DNA of 64,000 bases from positions 22,567-86,566 of the forward strand of contig CAZQQX010000002.1 in NCBI GenBank assembly GCA_964595565.1. The letters are read 5' to 3'. Below are positions 54,867-63,980 of the stretch, piece after piece (within the stretch, counting starts at the first letter, position 1; every line of letters starts with the position of its first letter). The notes under the pieces were generated by a model. It was given only the letters and a program-made list of their open reading frames with translations. It searched no databases and was not told where the DNA came from. Source of the DNA: JAQVEM01 sp964595565 (GTDB lineage: Bacteria; Actinomycetota; Humimicrobiia; Humimicrobiales; Humimicrobiaceae). The position numbers and the translations under genes are program-made.

Positions 54867-56156
54867 TTATTTAAAAACCATTGACTCCAAAATACCATGA
54901 TATACGGACTCTCCCATATCAAAATAATCCTGCATTACTGTACCGAATAAAATATAGAGCCTGTCATTAACCTCAGAGAATGCAATTGCTAAAGCCCATT
55001 CAGTATTGTTGGGGTCATTAAATAAATATATAAAGTCATGGTAACTTACATCATTTTCAGTTACTGATTCATTTTCCTGTACATCAACTAACTTCCAATT
55101 ATTATCTTCTGCAATCCCGGAACTTATCTCATCTGCAAAATCCCCGTATTCATCATATGGAGGATAATCACCAACAGGACTCGCAAGGAAAACAAAAGCG
55201 ACCGGTAAATCATCAGACTGCGCACCCAGATTCACTTCAAGACTATCATCAATCTCTGATTCTTTAAATGTCCAGTTATCCGGTACTGCAAATGATATGC
55301 CATATTTGTCACTGGTATACATAATCCCCATAGTAAAAATGTCTTTCCAGCCCTCTGCTGCCCGCGCATCACTAACTTCAAAACTATATGTGTTATACAG
55401 ACTATCATTTAGATATATCTCTACTTCATAGATATCGGCCGGTAAACCTCTATTTTTTCCCTCAAATGTAAAGGTAACCCACTCCGGTTGGAATAAATCA
55501 ACATCTATGTCATTTACTGTTTCCACCATTAAATCTCCATTGCTGTTATACCATTTTGCTTTTAAGCTATTTCCTGAAATATGATAATTAATCTTAACGC
55601 AAGCATATACAATTTCTGTAGAATAAAATTTTATGGTTTCATTTGCAGGAGCATAATTTTCATCAATCTGATTTGCAAGAATTACCTCTGAAATCATTAC
55701 CCGGGGTTCCTTAACTATGAAGTCTGCAGTACTTTTTAATTCACCATTATGATAAAACTCAACCTCATAATTTCCAGGCGGTATGACTTTTATTTCATCA
55801 GTCGTCTCAATAAAAGACATGGCGTATCCCTCAAAATAATCACTACTACCTTCTGAATATTTTAAGGTTTCATCCAGAACATTTTCCCCGGTATCAAGAT
55901 ATGTCCACTTAAAGCGATAATTATCTCCTCCCCTGACACCGTAATAATCTATAGTTACATATATCTTTTTTGTTTCAATATCAAATTCATCTTTTTGAAT
56001 TACAGGCTCAAATGACTCCTGATTTATTTCCCCGCAAACTGTTAAATTTCCAAAAGAAAGCTCCGGCACGCAGGAGGCGCTGGAAAATAACAGGCCGGAA
56101 ACAATAACTGTTGATAATAATATTGTTAAAGATCTCTTAAAATTTACTTTTCTCAT
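54867..56156 (-). CDS. lipoprotein with two repeated beta-domains and a PsbP-like C-terminus
   Basis: 429 residues. Signal peptide with lipobox SASC (Cys29). Two similar beta-sandwich domains follow (about 64-145 and 165-262): NYRFKWTYLDTGE matches SLKAKWYNSNGD, and PPGNYEVEFYHNGEL matches PADIYEVEIYLNDSL. The C-terminal domain (about 275-429) reads KYGISFAVPDNWTFKES, with ILESMVF at the end, like PsbP/DUF1795-type folds. No enzyme motif. It is anchored outside the cell; the partner is unknown. Confidence 0.75.
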   Translation of the reverse strand: MRKVNFKRSLTILLSTVIVSGLLFSSASCVPELSFGNLTVCGEINQESFEPVIQKDEFDIETKKIYVTIDYYGVRGGDNYRFKWTYLDTGENVLDETLKYSEGSSDYFEGYAMSFIETTDEIKVIPPGNYEVEFYHNGELKSTADFIVKEPRVMISEVILANQIDENYAPANETIKFYSTEIVYACVKINYHISGNSLKAKWYNSNGDLMVETVNDIDVDLFQPEWVTFTFEGKNRGLPADIYEVEIYLNDSLYNTYSFEVSDARAAEGWKDIFTMGIMYTSDKYGISFAVPDNWTFKESEIDDSLEVNLGAQSDDLPVAFVFLASPVGDYPPYDEYGDFADEISSGIAEDNNWKLVDVQENESVTENDVSYHDFIYLFNDPNNTEWALAIAFSEVNDRLYILFGTVMQDYFDMGESVYHGILESMVFK

Positions 56157-56420
56157 AATTTACTCACCATCCCTCCTTTAATTTTTATGATTCAATTTTA
56201 TTATTAAAATTATTTATAATTATATTATACATATATAAATATTTATGTCAATATAATTATATAACTTTATTTAATATCCAGACAACTTGAACTATTTCTA
56301 TTCCCAGATTAAGAGCAGGGGCCATATTTATTCAGAGCGGTAAAAAAATACTATTTATCTTTTAAAAAGGAAAACCAGAATACCTTTTAAACTTACAAAA
56401 GGTAGATTTCATCAGCTTTA
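56157..56420. other. non-coding AT-rich spacer
   Basis: Separates the lipoprotein gene from tRNA-Ser(CGA). No ORF or clear signal was seen; the part next to the lipoprotein start probably holds its promoter. Confidence 0.4.
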
Positions 56421-56514
56421 TGGCGGAGAGAGTGGGATTCGAACCCACGGTACCGACATAAGCGGTACACTCGATTTCGAGTCGAGCGCTTTAGACCATC
56501 TCAGCCATCTCTCC
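56421..56514 (-). tRNA. tRNA-Ser (anticodon CGA)
   Basis: Class II tRNA of 94 bases with CCA encoded. Acceptor stem GGAGAGA/TCTCTCC, anticodon loop CTCGAAA between CTCGA and TCGAG, long variable arm and GGGTTCGAATCCC T-arm. Reads UCG. Confidence 0.96.
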
Positions 56515-56649
56515 AGGTTACATTATACAATAAAAATAAATACATATTTTAGTATATTATATTTTATTTATTTTATTATTTTCAAATACAGCTACGAGTA
56601 AATTTCATAAAAAAGATTTTTATATAAAAATAAAAAATGTTTTTATATG

Positions 56650-56678
56650 TTGATTTTAATATAAATAGTTAATATAAT
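56650..56678 (+). promoter_or_regulatory. promoter of the GGDEF/HD-GYP gene
   Basis: TTGATT, 17 bases, TATAAT on the plus strand, about 57 bases before the ATG. Confidence 0.6.
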
Positions 56679-56735
56679 AATTATAATATTAATAATAAAA
56701 GTATATAATTAGTAATAATTTTTATTTAAATTTTT

Positions 56736-58853
56736 ATGTCAAATTTATTATTTATATCTATTTTTATATCTGTATTTATACTTCTATACACTCTGGTTAT
56801 AGGAATATTGAACACTGTAAAAAATACTTTTGGTAAAAATAAGATATCTTTTACCATTCTTTCATTAAACATATTGCTTCTCTCAACCGGCAGTCTGGTG
56901 CTTTTAACTTCCATCAATATATCCTTACTTACTATATGGTCCAGAATCATAGTATCTTCTATAGTGATTATGCCCGCTATCATTTTTCACTTCACAATAC
57001 AGTTTGCAAATGATGGTATTAAAGAAATGCATAAAATTCTTATTAGAGTTTTTTATTCCATATCGCTAATTCTCAGTGCATTACTGATAATCTTTAACGG
57101 CATAGAGATACAGGGAATTTCCTATGGCTATGTTATTAATGTTCCGTCATTAATATTTGTTCAATTATTTTTTATCACCCCGGTAAATTTTGTTACCATT
57201 TTTATAATAAGCAATCGAATATATCAAAATATCAGGAGCAGCAAATCTGTAGTAGCCCTGGCACTTCTCCTGGTAGGATTTATTTTTAATTTTGCAGGAC
57301 AATCTGCATTTAACTATTTATTAGAAAACGGAATAATACAGCCAGTACTGATGACACGTGCCCCGGATTTTCTTTTATATTTTTTCATTTCCCTGGGCAT
57401 GCTAATATCTAACTACAAAATATGGAGAGTTACACAGGACAGAATACTTGGAAGTATCGAAGATGCAGTATTTGCTATTGAAAACAGCGGTCACATAGTA
57501 AAAATCAATAAATCCGGTTATGGCATTCTTAAGTTTGATGAAAGCATAGATAATAAAGAAAAAATAAATTTAGAATATATACTGGATAAAATATCCTCGC
57601 TTATAGTAAATGGCAGACAGAGAAAAAAATTCTTAGAAATACTAACCAGCACAAAATCTGTCAATTATAAAGAAGATATTGAATTCAATATAAATGGGAA
57701 AAGAGAATACTATAAGGTAAAAATATCGCCGGTAACTGATAATTTTAAAAGAGTTCTAGGAAGATTATTAATTTTAGCCAATATAACCCCTATAAAAGAA
57801 AAAGAAAACCAATTATATTTTCAGTCATATCATGATAAACTTACCGGTATTTACAATAGATTATATTTTGAAGAAGAGTTAATCAGGTTAAACACCAAAA
57901 GACAGTTCCCGCTCTCTATTATAATTGGAGATATAAATGGATTAAAACTTATAAATGATGCTTATGGTCATGATAAAGGTGACGAAGTTCTGAAGAAGAT
58001 AGCTGACTTACTCAAGAAAAACCTGAGGCATGAAGACATTTTAAGCCGGTGGGGCGGTGACGAATTCGCTATAATACTTCCAAAAACTGACAAGCAAGAT
58101 GCCATAAAGATAATTAGCAGAATTAAAGAAAGCTGTCTGGACCACAGTACGTCTACCATGCCTCTAAATATATCCATGGGATTTGCAGTCAAAAAAAATA
58201 GCAGAAAAAAAATTAACGATATAATAAAACAAGCAGAAGATATCATGAATGAATATAAGCTTCTTGAAAATGAAAGTGCCCGGAGCTCTATTATATTATC
58301 ATTAAAGAAAGCCCTTGAGGAAAGAGACTATGAAACCGAAGAACATGCTATGAGAATGGCCAGCCTGAGCCTGCTTCTTGGGAATAAACTAAAATTAAAC
58401 TATAATGAATTGAACGAACTGAAATTACTCGCCATATTACATGATATAGGTAAAATTTCAATATCAGATAATATTATTTTAAAACCCGGTAAATTAACAC
58501 CTGAAGAATGGGAAATTATAAAAAAACATCCAGAAGTTGGTTACCGCCTTGCAAAATCATCCCGGGACCTCGAGCAAATCGCTACAGGAATTTTGTACCA
58601 TCATGAAAGATGGGATGGCAAGGGTTACCCGGAAGGTCTAAAAGGTAAAAAAATACCGGTAATCTCCAGAATTGTATCCATTGCTGATGCTTTTGATGCC
58701 ATGACCAATGACAGGCCTTACAGGAAAGCGCTGTCAAGATGTGTGGCAATAGAAGAAATAAAAAGGGAAGCCGGGGCACAATTTGACCCAGACATGGCAA
58801 AACTGTTTATAGAAATTTTAGCCAGTGGAAAGAACCTTGAAGTTGAAGCATAG
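56736..58853 (+). CDS. membrane sensor with PAS, GGDEF and HD-GYP domains
   Basis: 705 residues. The N-terminal 230 residues have seven membrane helices of the histidine-kinase 7TM sensor type, followed by a PAS-like domain (about 236-355). The GGDEF domain (360-510) has intact GGDEF (440-444) and an RHED inhibitory-site motif (431-434). The HD-GYP domain (525-700) has HDIGK (569-573) and HHERWDGKGYPEG. It could both make and degrade cyclic di-GMP. No Shine-Dalgarno precedes the ATG. It lies alone between tRNA-Ser(CGA) and a decayed gene. Confidence 0.92.
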   Translation: MSNLLFISIFISVFILLYTLVIGILNTVKNTFGKNKISFTILSLNILLLSTGSLVLLTSINISLLTIWSRIIVSSIVIMPAIIFHFTIQFANDGIKEMHKILIRVFYSISLILSALLIIFNGIEIQGISYGYVINVPSLIFVQLFFITPVNFVTIFIISNRIYQNIRSSKSVVALALLLVGFIFNFAGQSAFNYLLENGIIQPVLMTRAPDFLLYFFISLGMLISNYKIWRVTQDRILGSIEDAVFAIENSGHIVKINKSGYGILKFDESIDNKEKINLEYILDKISSLIVNGRQRKKFLEILTSTKSVNYKEDIEFNINGKREYYKVKISPVTDNFKRVLGRLLILANITPIKEKENQLYFQSYHDKLTGIYNRLYFEEELIRLNTKRQFPLSIIIGDINGLKLINDAYGHDKGDEVLKKIADLLKKNLRHEDILSRWGGDEFAIILPKTDKQDAIKIISRIKESCLDHSTSTMPLNISMGFAVKKNSRKKINDIIKQAEDIMNEYKLLENESARSSIILSLKKALEERDYETEEHAMRMASLSLLLGNKLKLNYNELNELKLLAILHDIGKISISDNIILKPGKLTPEEWEIIKKHPEVGYRLAKSSRDLEQIATGILYHHERWDGKGYPEGLKGKKIPVISRIVSIADAFDAMTNDRPYRKALSRCVAIEEIKREAGAQFDPDMAKLFIEILASGKNLEVEA

Positions 58854-58904
58854 TTTTAAATTAATATTATCCCCACTTGTAGTATCTTATTATTTGTTTA
58901 TTTT

Positions 58905-59320
58905 TCAGGCTGACAGACGATGATATTTCTCTATTACAGATTCTACATAAGACTTATTTTCCTGAGAAAATAAAATCGATATCTCTTCTTTACCGGATAA
59001 AATTATAGATAAAACAAAGACTTTCAGTTCATTAAATATCGTCTGTGATTGACCGGCCTGTTTAGAAATTATATCCTCTATATTGTTTAGAGGAATATAC
59101 TTAAAGATAACCCGTATTCTTTTCTTTCTTTTATCAAAATTAACTCTGAATTTGTGAGAATAATAAAATGAGAATAAGAGACTAAATCACTCATTTTCTT
59201 CCTGTTACTTTTGAAAATCATAGACTGGTACATAGAATCAACAATTTCCCGCCCCGGCAAGGGGCTGCTGTGCGGATTTACAGATTTACCCGCCTATGTT
59301 TTCAATGTCATGTTATCCAT
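58905..59320 (-). pseudogene. decayed PH-like domain gene
   Basis: The spacer after the GGDEF gene reads as one broken protein of about 137 codons on the minus strand. ATG at 59320 gives MDNMTLKT, then TAG (59296-59294). The same frame continues with GREIVDSMYQSMIFKSNRKK and HFIILTNSELILIKERK. After a -1 shift in an A-rich stretch near 59125-59140 it continues RIRVIFKYIPLNNIEDIISK to YHRLSA and a stop. FIILTNSELILIKE followed by YIPLNNIEDI is typical of bacterial PH-like domains. One stop and one frameshift indicate decay unless they are sequence errors. Confidence 0.55.
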
Positions 59321-59437
59321 GGCAGAATTTTAACTTATTTTTAAAAAATAAAAAAGAATCGTCAATTCAAACGTGAGTAAATTCCACAGCAGGATTTATT
59401 TATGTTCCATATGTATCTACAAATACCGGTGTATTTA

Positions 59438-59529
59438 TGGCGGAGAGAGAGGGATTTGAACCCTCGAAGCAGCTTACGCCACTTACACGCTTTCCAAGCG
59501 TGCGCCTTAAACCGCTCAGCCATCTCTCC
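59438..59529 (-). tRNA. tRNA-Ser (anticodon GGA)
   Basis: Class II tRNA of 92 bases with CCA encoded. Acceptor stem GGAGAGA/TCTCTCC, anticodon loop TTGGAAA between CACGC and GCGTG, long variable arm, GGGTTCAAATCCC T-arm. Reads UCC and UCU. Confidence 0.96.
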
Positions 59530-59594
59530 CCAATCAAATATTATAACATACAGGTTATGGAGAACATTAAGATAAAATGAAACCAGCACAACTT

Positions 59595-60950
59595 TTATTC
59601 TTTAATCTCCATGCTTTTATTTATAACCTTGATTTCCTTTACCAGAAATATAACCGTTATCAAAAAACAGCTAAAATCAGTAACCGGCCAGGAAGCCCAG
59701 ACCCCCGTAAGGCCAAAAAATAAAGGCAGAATAAAAACAGACGGGATAAAGAAAAATAGATCCCTGGATAAAGTTATAACCAGAGAAGGCCTGGCTTTAC
59801 CTATGGCCTGGAAGAATGCACTCCCAAGAATAGGAAAACTCCAGAGGGGTGCCAGCATTGCAATAAATCTTAAAGGTGCAGCTCCCTTTTCAATTACGTC
59901 CACATCAGTGGTAAATATGCCTATTAAGAATTCCGGAAATACTACCATTACGATAAACCCTGACAAAGTTATAACCGAGGCCCATATAAATGCTTCTCTT
60001 AATACTCTCTTAACTCTTGAATAAAGTTTTGCTCCGTAATTAAATCCCACGAGGGGAGAGAACCCCTGGCTTATTCCAACAATAGGCATGAATATTAAAT
60101 CAACAATTCTTATACCTATTCCGGTTATGGTGATATAAACATCTCCACCATACCGGCTCACAAATTTTATGAATAATAAAAATACCACACTCCCGACAAT
60201 TTCCATTAAAAATGAAGGGGTCCCGAGTTTCAGAATTTCGCCTGATATAGATTTATTTATTTTAAACATATTTAATCTCAGGTGGAATATGCTGCTTCTG
60301 GACATAAAAAATATAAAAATATAAGCAGCACTTGCTATATGGCTTATAACAGTTGCCAGTGCGGCTCCTTTTACCCCCCATCCAAATATAATCACGAAAA
60401 AATAATCAAGGATTATATTTAAAATCGCTCCTATCAGCATCTCATACATTGAGGCTCTCGGCCTGCCTTCAGCCCTTATTAGATTAGTGCCATTGATCGA
60501 GAAGGATAAAAATATAAAACCAAGCAGCATAATGTCTAAATAATCCCTGGAATAGGGCAAAACCTGGCTTGAAGCACCAAGAAATTTAAGTATATTTTCA
60601 GAGAAGATAAAAATAGGAATAATTATAATAACATTAAGAATGGTATTCAGTATAATACCATCACCACCGGCAGTTATAGCTTTATTATTATCTCCCCTGC
60701 CAAGAGAACGCGAAACTATGGAAGCTGAACCCACTCCGGTCAAAAGACCAATGGCTACTATAAAAATCATTACAGGCAACACTACTGTAAGTCCGGCAAT
60801 AGCATCCGGGCCCACTGCATTCCCTACAAAAAGAGTATCCACAAAATTATAAAGAGCTATTATAACCATACCGGTTATGGTTGGCGCCGAGAACTTAAAT
60901 AATAACAGCCTTAAATTTTCACTTAAAATTTGCTTTTTCTGTTCTTCCAC
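59595..60950 (-). CDS. MATE family efflux protein (copy 1)
   Basis: 451 residues, twelve membrane helices in two halves. LRLLLFKFSAPTITGMVIIALYNFVDTLFVG at the start and LIRAEGRPRASMYEMLIGA in the middle are MATE signatures. It uses an ion gradient to export drugs or metabolites. The start is GTG with GGAGG. It is clearly paralogous to the next MATE gene, which lies upstream on the same strand, so the pair came from duplication. Confidence 0.92.
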   Translation of the reverse strand: MEEQKKQILSENLRLLLFKFSAPTITGMVIIALYNFVDTLFVGNAVGPDAIAGLTVVLPVMIFIVAIGLLTGVGSASIVSRSLGRGDNNKAITAGGDGIILNTILNVIIIIPIFIFSENILKFLGASSQVLPYSRDYLDIMLLGFIFLSFSINGTNLIRAEGRPRASMYEMLIGAILNIILDYFFVIIFGWGVKGAALATVISHIASAAYIFIFFMSRSSIFHLRLNMFKINKSISGEILKLGTPSFLMEIVGSVVFLLFIKFVSRYGGDVYITITGIGIRIVDLIFMPIVGISQGFSPLVGFNYGAKLYSRVKRVLREAFIWASVITLSGFIVMVVFPEFLIGIFTTDVDVIEKGAAPLRFIAMLAPLWSFPILGSAFFQAIGKARPSLVITLSRDLFFFIPSVFILPLFFGLTGVWASWPVTDFSCFLITVIFLVKEIKVINKSMEIKE

Positions 60951-61068
60951 TTTTGTTCCTCCGGATTGCCCGAAAATTTTTATTTTTCTGAATAAAAAAT
61001 AGCAGAAATTTTAAAAATGAATTAAATCTAATTTACCTTTTTTAATCCAGGAAATAACATAAGCCTCA

Positions 61069-61096
61069 ATTATATTTTAGGTAAATTAATTGTCAA
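61069..61096 (-). promoter_or_regulatory. promoter of MATE copy 1
   Basis: TTGACA, 16 bases, TATAAT on the minus strand: both boxes are perfect. It leaves a leader of about 110 bases before the GTG, so this copy can be transcribed apart from copy 2. Confidence 0.8.
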
Positions 61097-61210
61097 GATT
61101 TATTTAAAAGATAAGTTTTCCATCAGCTTTTTAGCCCGTAAGTTACCCGAAAAGAATGTTTCCTGCTAATACAGGAAGGTTATTGACCAGAGCTAAATAA
61201 GCATCAGAAC

Positions 61211-62584
61211 TTATACCTGTAGACTCATACCGGAATTATCTTTTATATCTCTATTTAGTATCCTCAATTCCAGAGCAACAAAAACTATGGTAACCAGAAA
61301 AGAAAGAAAATCCGAAACCGGCCAGGAAAGCATAACCCCTTTCAAACCAAAAAAGATAGGAAGAATAAATATAGCTGGAATAAGAAAAATGACCTGCCTT
61401 GAGAATTGGATAATCAATGCAGGTATGGGTTTGCCTATAGCCTGGAATATAACCCCGCCTACTATTAAAAAGCCCAGTATGGGCATAAACAAAACGATAA
61501 TCCTCATGGGTAGAACTCCTATATCTATAAGCCTCAGATTATTAGTAAAAAGATTGAGCAGCTGACGTGGAAAAAACATTGCCGGTATAAACCCTGCCGT
61601 CGCAATTAATGTTGTCCATAATATCGCTTCCCCAAATGCTCTTTTTACCCTCTCATATAATTTAGCCCCATAATTAAAACTGGCAATGGTAGAAAACCCG
61701 TAGCTTATCCCGATAATCGGCATAACTGCAAGGTCAATTATTCTAAAAGTGATTCCGGCTACAGCTATATAAAGGTTATTTCCATGGTAAAGAATGGCCC
61801 GGTTGTATATTAAAAATATTACACCATCAACAACGGCCATTAAAAATGAAGGAAACCCTATAAAGAGAATTTCTCTTGCTATTTTTTTATAGGGTTTAAA
61901 CATAGAAACCCTTAATTGATATAAACTTTTCCCATAAATACAATAAAAAATCACATACACAGAGCTGCAAAACTGACTGATAACAGTAGCTAAAGCTACT
62001 CCCTTTACCCCCATTCTTAATACAAATATAAATATAGCATCAAGAATTATATTGAGCAGGGCTCCTATAATCATGGGATAAATTGCAGCCCGGGGCCTGC
62101 CCTCAGCTCTTATAATATGATTTGACGAAAGTGAAAAAGAAAAAAACACAAAACCAAACAAAATAATTGATAGGTAGTCACGGGCATAGGGAATAACATT
62201 GCCATCTGCCCCAAAGAACATAAGAATCCTATCAGAAAATATAAAGGCTATTATCATTAAAATCGTATTAATCAAAACATTAAGTACAAGTGCATTCCCA
62301 AACGCTTTTCTGGCAGTTTCATGGTCATTTCTCCCAATGGCACGGGAGATAATAGACGATGCTCCGACTCCAATCATCAGACCTATGGCCAGCATAAAAA
62401 TCTGAACCGGAAGAACTATGGTAAGAGCTGCGATAGCAACGGACCCGACTCCTTTTCCCACAAATATGGTGTCAATAAAATTATAAAGGGCACTTATAAT
62501 CATCCCTGCAATACCGGGTAATGAAAATTTGAATAGCAGCAATCTTAGATTCCCGCTTAATATCTCTTTTCTCGGTGAGTCCAT
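61211..62584 (-). CDS. MATE family efflux protein (copy 2)
   Basis: 457 residues, twelve membrane helices. LRLLLFKFSLPGIAGMIISALYNFIDTIFVG and HIIRAEGRPRAAIYPMIIGA align with copy 1 almost position for position. No ribosome site is obvious before its ATG. The 290 bases upstream are AT-rich with no gene and no convincing promoter. Confidence 0.92.
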   Translation of the reverse strand: MDSPRKEILSGNLRLLLFKFSLPGIAGMIISALYNFIDTIFVGKGVGSVAIAALTIVLPVQIFMLAIGLMIGVGASSIISRAIGRNDHETARKAFGNALVLNVLINTILMIIAFIFSDRILMFFGADGNVIPYARDYLSIILFGFVFFSFSLSSNHIIRAEGRPRAAIYPMIIGALLNIILDAIFIFVLRMGVKGVALATVISQFCSSVYVIFYCIYGKSLYQLRVSMFKPYKKIAREILFIGFPSFLMAVVDGVIFLIYNRAILYHGNNLYIAVAGITFRIIDLAVMPIIGISYGFSTIASFNYGAKLYERVKRAFGEAILWTTLIATAGFIPAMFFPRQLLNLFTNNLRLIDIGVLPMRIIVLFMPILGFLIVGGVIFQAIGKPIPALIIQFSRQVIFLIPAIFILPIFFGLKGVMLSWPVSDFLSFLVTIVFVALELRILNRDIKDNSGMSLQV

Positions 62585-62874
62585 AAATTATAATAAAATA
62601 AAAGTGTAATATAACTGTAATTCTACCCAAATAAAATATTAAAACAAATATAAATTTAAAAATTACAAGTAATACTATAATTTTATATCTATAGTTACAA
62701 TTAATTAACCGTATCGCCTTTTTGATTCAATAAACCTGCATTTTTTATAGTAATTTTATAAGGGAACTAACAGCCTGGCCCGTTAGAATCTATCACCCAG
62801 TATTTTAATTTTCACCGCTGTCAAGCTTTTAATGAAGAATTAATGACTGGAGGAAAATTTATATAAATGAATTT

Positions 62875-63360
62875 TTAATTCTCCTGATAATCATCTTTTA
62901 ATTTATAACCACAGTAAGGGCAGAAAATAAAATCCTCTTTTATTTTTTTACCACATTCAGGACATATATCCACGGGCGTGGCTTTCTTAAATTCCTTAAT
63001 GTCGGGAATTTTCTCCAGGCCCATATCCATTTCATTCAATTTAAATGAGTTTTTTAGTCTGTTAAGGATTGCTATGCTTTCTTTTTTTAAACCACCCTTT
63101 TCACCCGATAATTTTTTATAGACCCTTTTAAAAAGGTCCTTTATATCTTCGTCTTCAAATTTATTTAGAACTTCTATTTCATTATCCAGAAGCTCCCTGT
63201 AAATTATCATATTATCCTCAATATTATCAAACTGCCTGTCAAGCTTTTCGTCACACTCTTTACAGTAAGGCTCATAAGTTTTATCTTTTAAAATTTTTCC
63301 GCATTCTATACATCTCTGGATATCTTCTTCCCCGGATTCCTTTTTCTTTTTAAATATCAT
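62875..63360 (-). CDS. protein with two zinc ribbons flanking a helical region
   Basis: 161 residues. An N-terminal zinc ribbon (CIECGK ... CKECD, about residues 17-36) and a C-terminal one (CPECGK ... CPYCGY, about 133-152) flank a charged helical middle. Such layouts occur in many small proteins of unknown function. The first ATG is four codons upstream, but GGAG fits this second ATG. It is the only gene between the MATE pair and tRNA-Ser(GCU). Confidence 0.7.
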   Translation of the reverse strand: MIFKKKKESGEEDIQRCIECGKILKDKTYEPYCKECDEKLDRQFDNIEDNMIIYRELLDNEIEVLNKFEDEDIKDLFKRVYKKLSGEKGGLKKESIAILNRLKNSFKLNEMDMGLEKIPDIKEFKKATPVDICPECGKKIKEDFIFCPYCGYKLKDDYQEN

Positions 63361-63461
63361 ATTAAACTCCATCTATCTATATGATTTCTTACCCGATAAT
63401 TTATTATATCTGGCAATATTACCATAAAAAAAATAAAATTAAAGTTCCCTATTGCCTTTTC

Positions 63462-63494
63462 TTAAGATATATAACGGAGATTCACCTATCTTAA
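63462..63494. repeat. inverted repeat TTAAGATA / TATCTTAA
   Basis: Two exact complementary 8-mers lie 17 bases apart, about 100 bases before the zinc-ribbon gene. The same half-site forms the core of the inverted repeat before the PfkB kinase gene near 41.9 kb. Function unknown. Confidence 0.35.
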
Positions 63495-63632
63495 AGTTTT
63501 CCGCTTCCGCGTAAAGAGTTTTCACATTTATTATCAGATATCCAGGTTTATCATCCGGTTAATGTAACCAGAATAAAAACCTGTTTCATTAATGGAAATT
63601 TGCTGAAAAAATTTTTTTATCACTATTATCTA

Positions 63633-63728
<96 letters not shown>

Positions 63729-63980
63729 GGATTAAATAATTACATATATATTTTACAGCAAACAATATGATAACAGATTTTATAAAAAACTAAAAAATAT
63801 TTAATCTAAACTGTTAATTTAATAATTTTATTTTTATTTAAACCAGTATATATGTTAAACTTTTTTACCTGAAAAGTATCAATTCTTTCCCAGAAACGAT
63901 TTAATTTATGAATATTTCCCTGACATTGTTATACTTATAATTAATAATAAAATAATAAAAAATATACCGGGAAATTAAAA

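Noticed and set aside
59362..59589. 75-residue minus-strand reading frame
   Set aside because: It lies across tRNA-Ser(GGA) and has no protein-like conservation.
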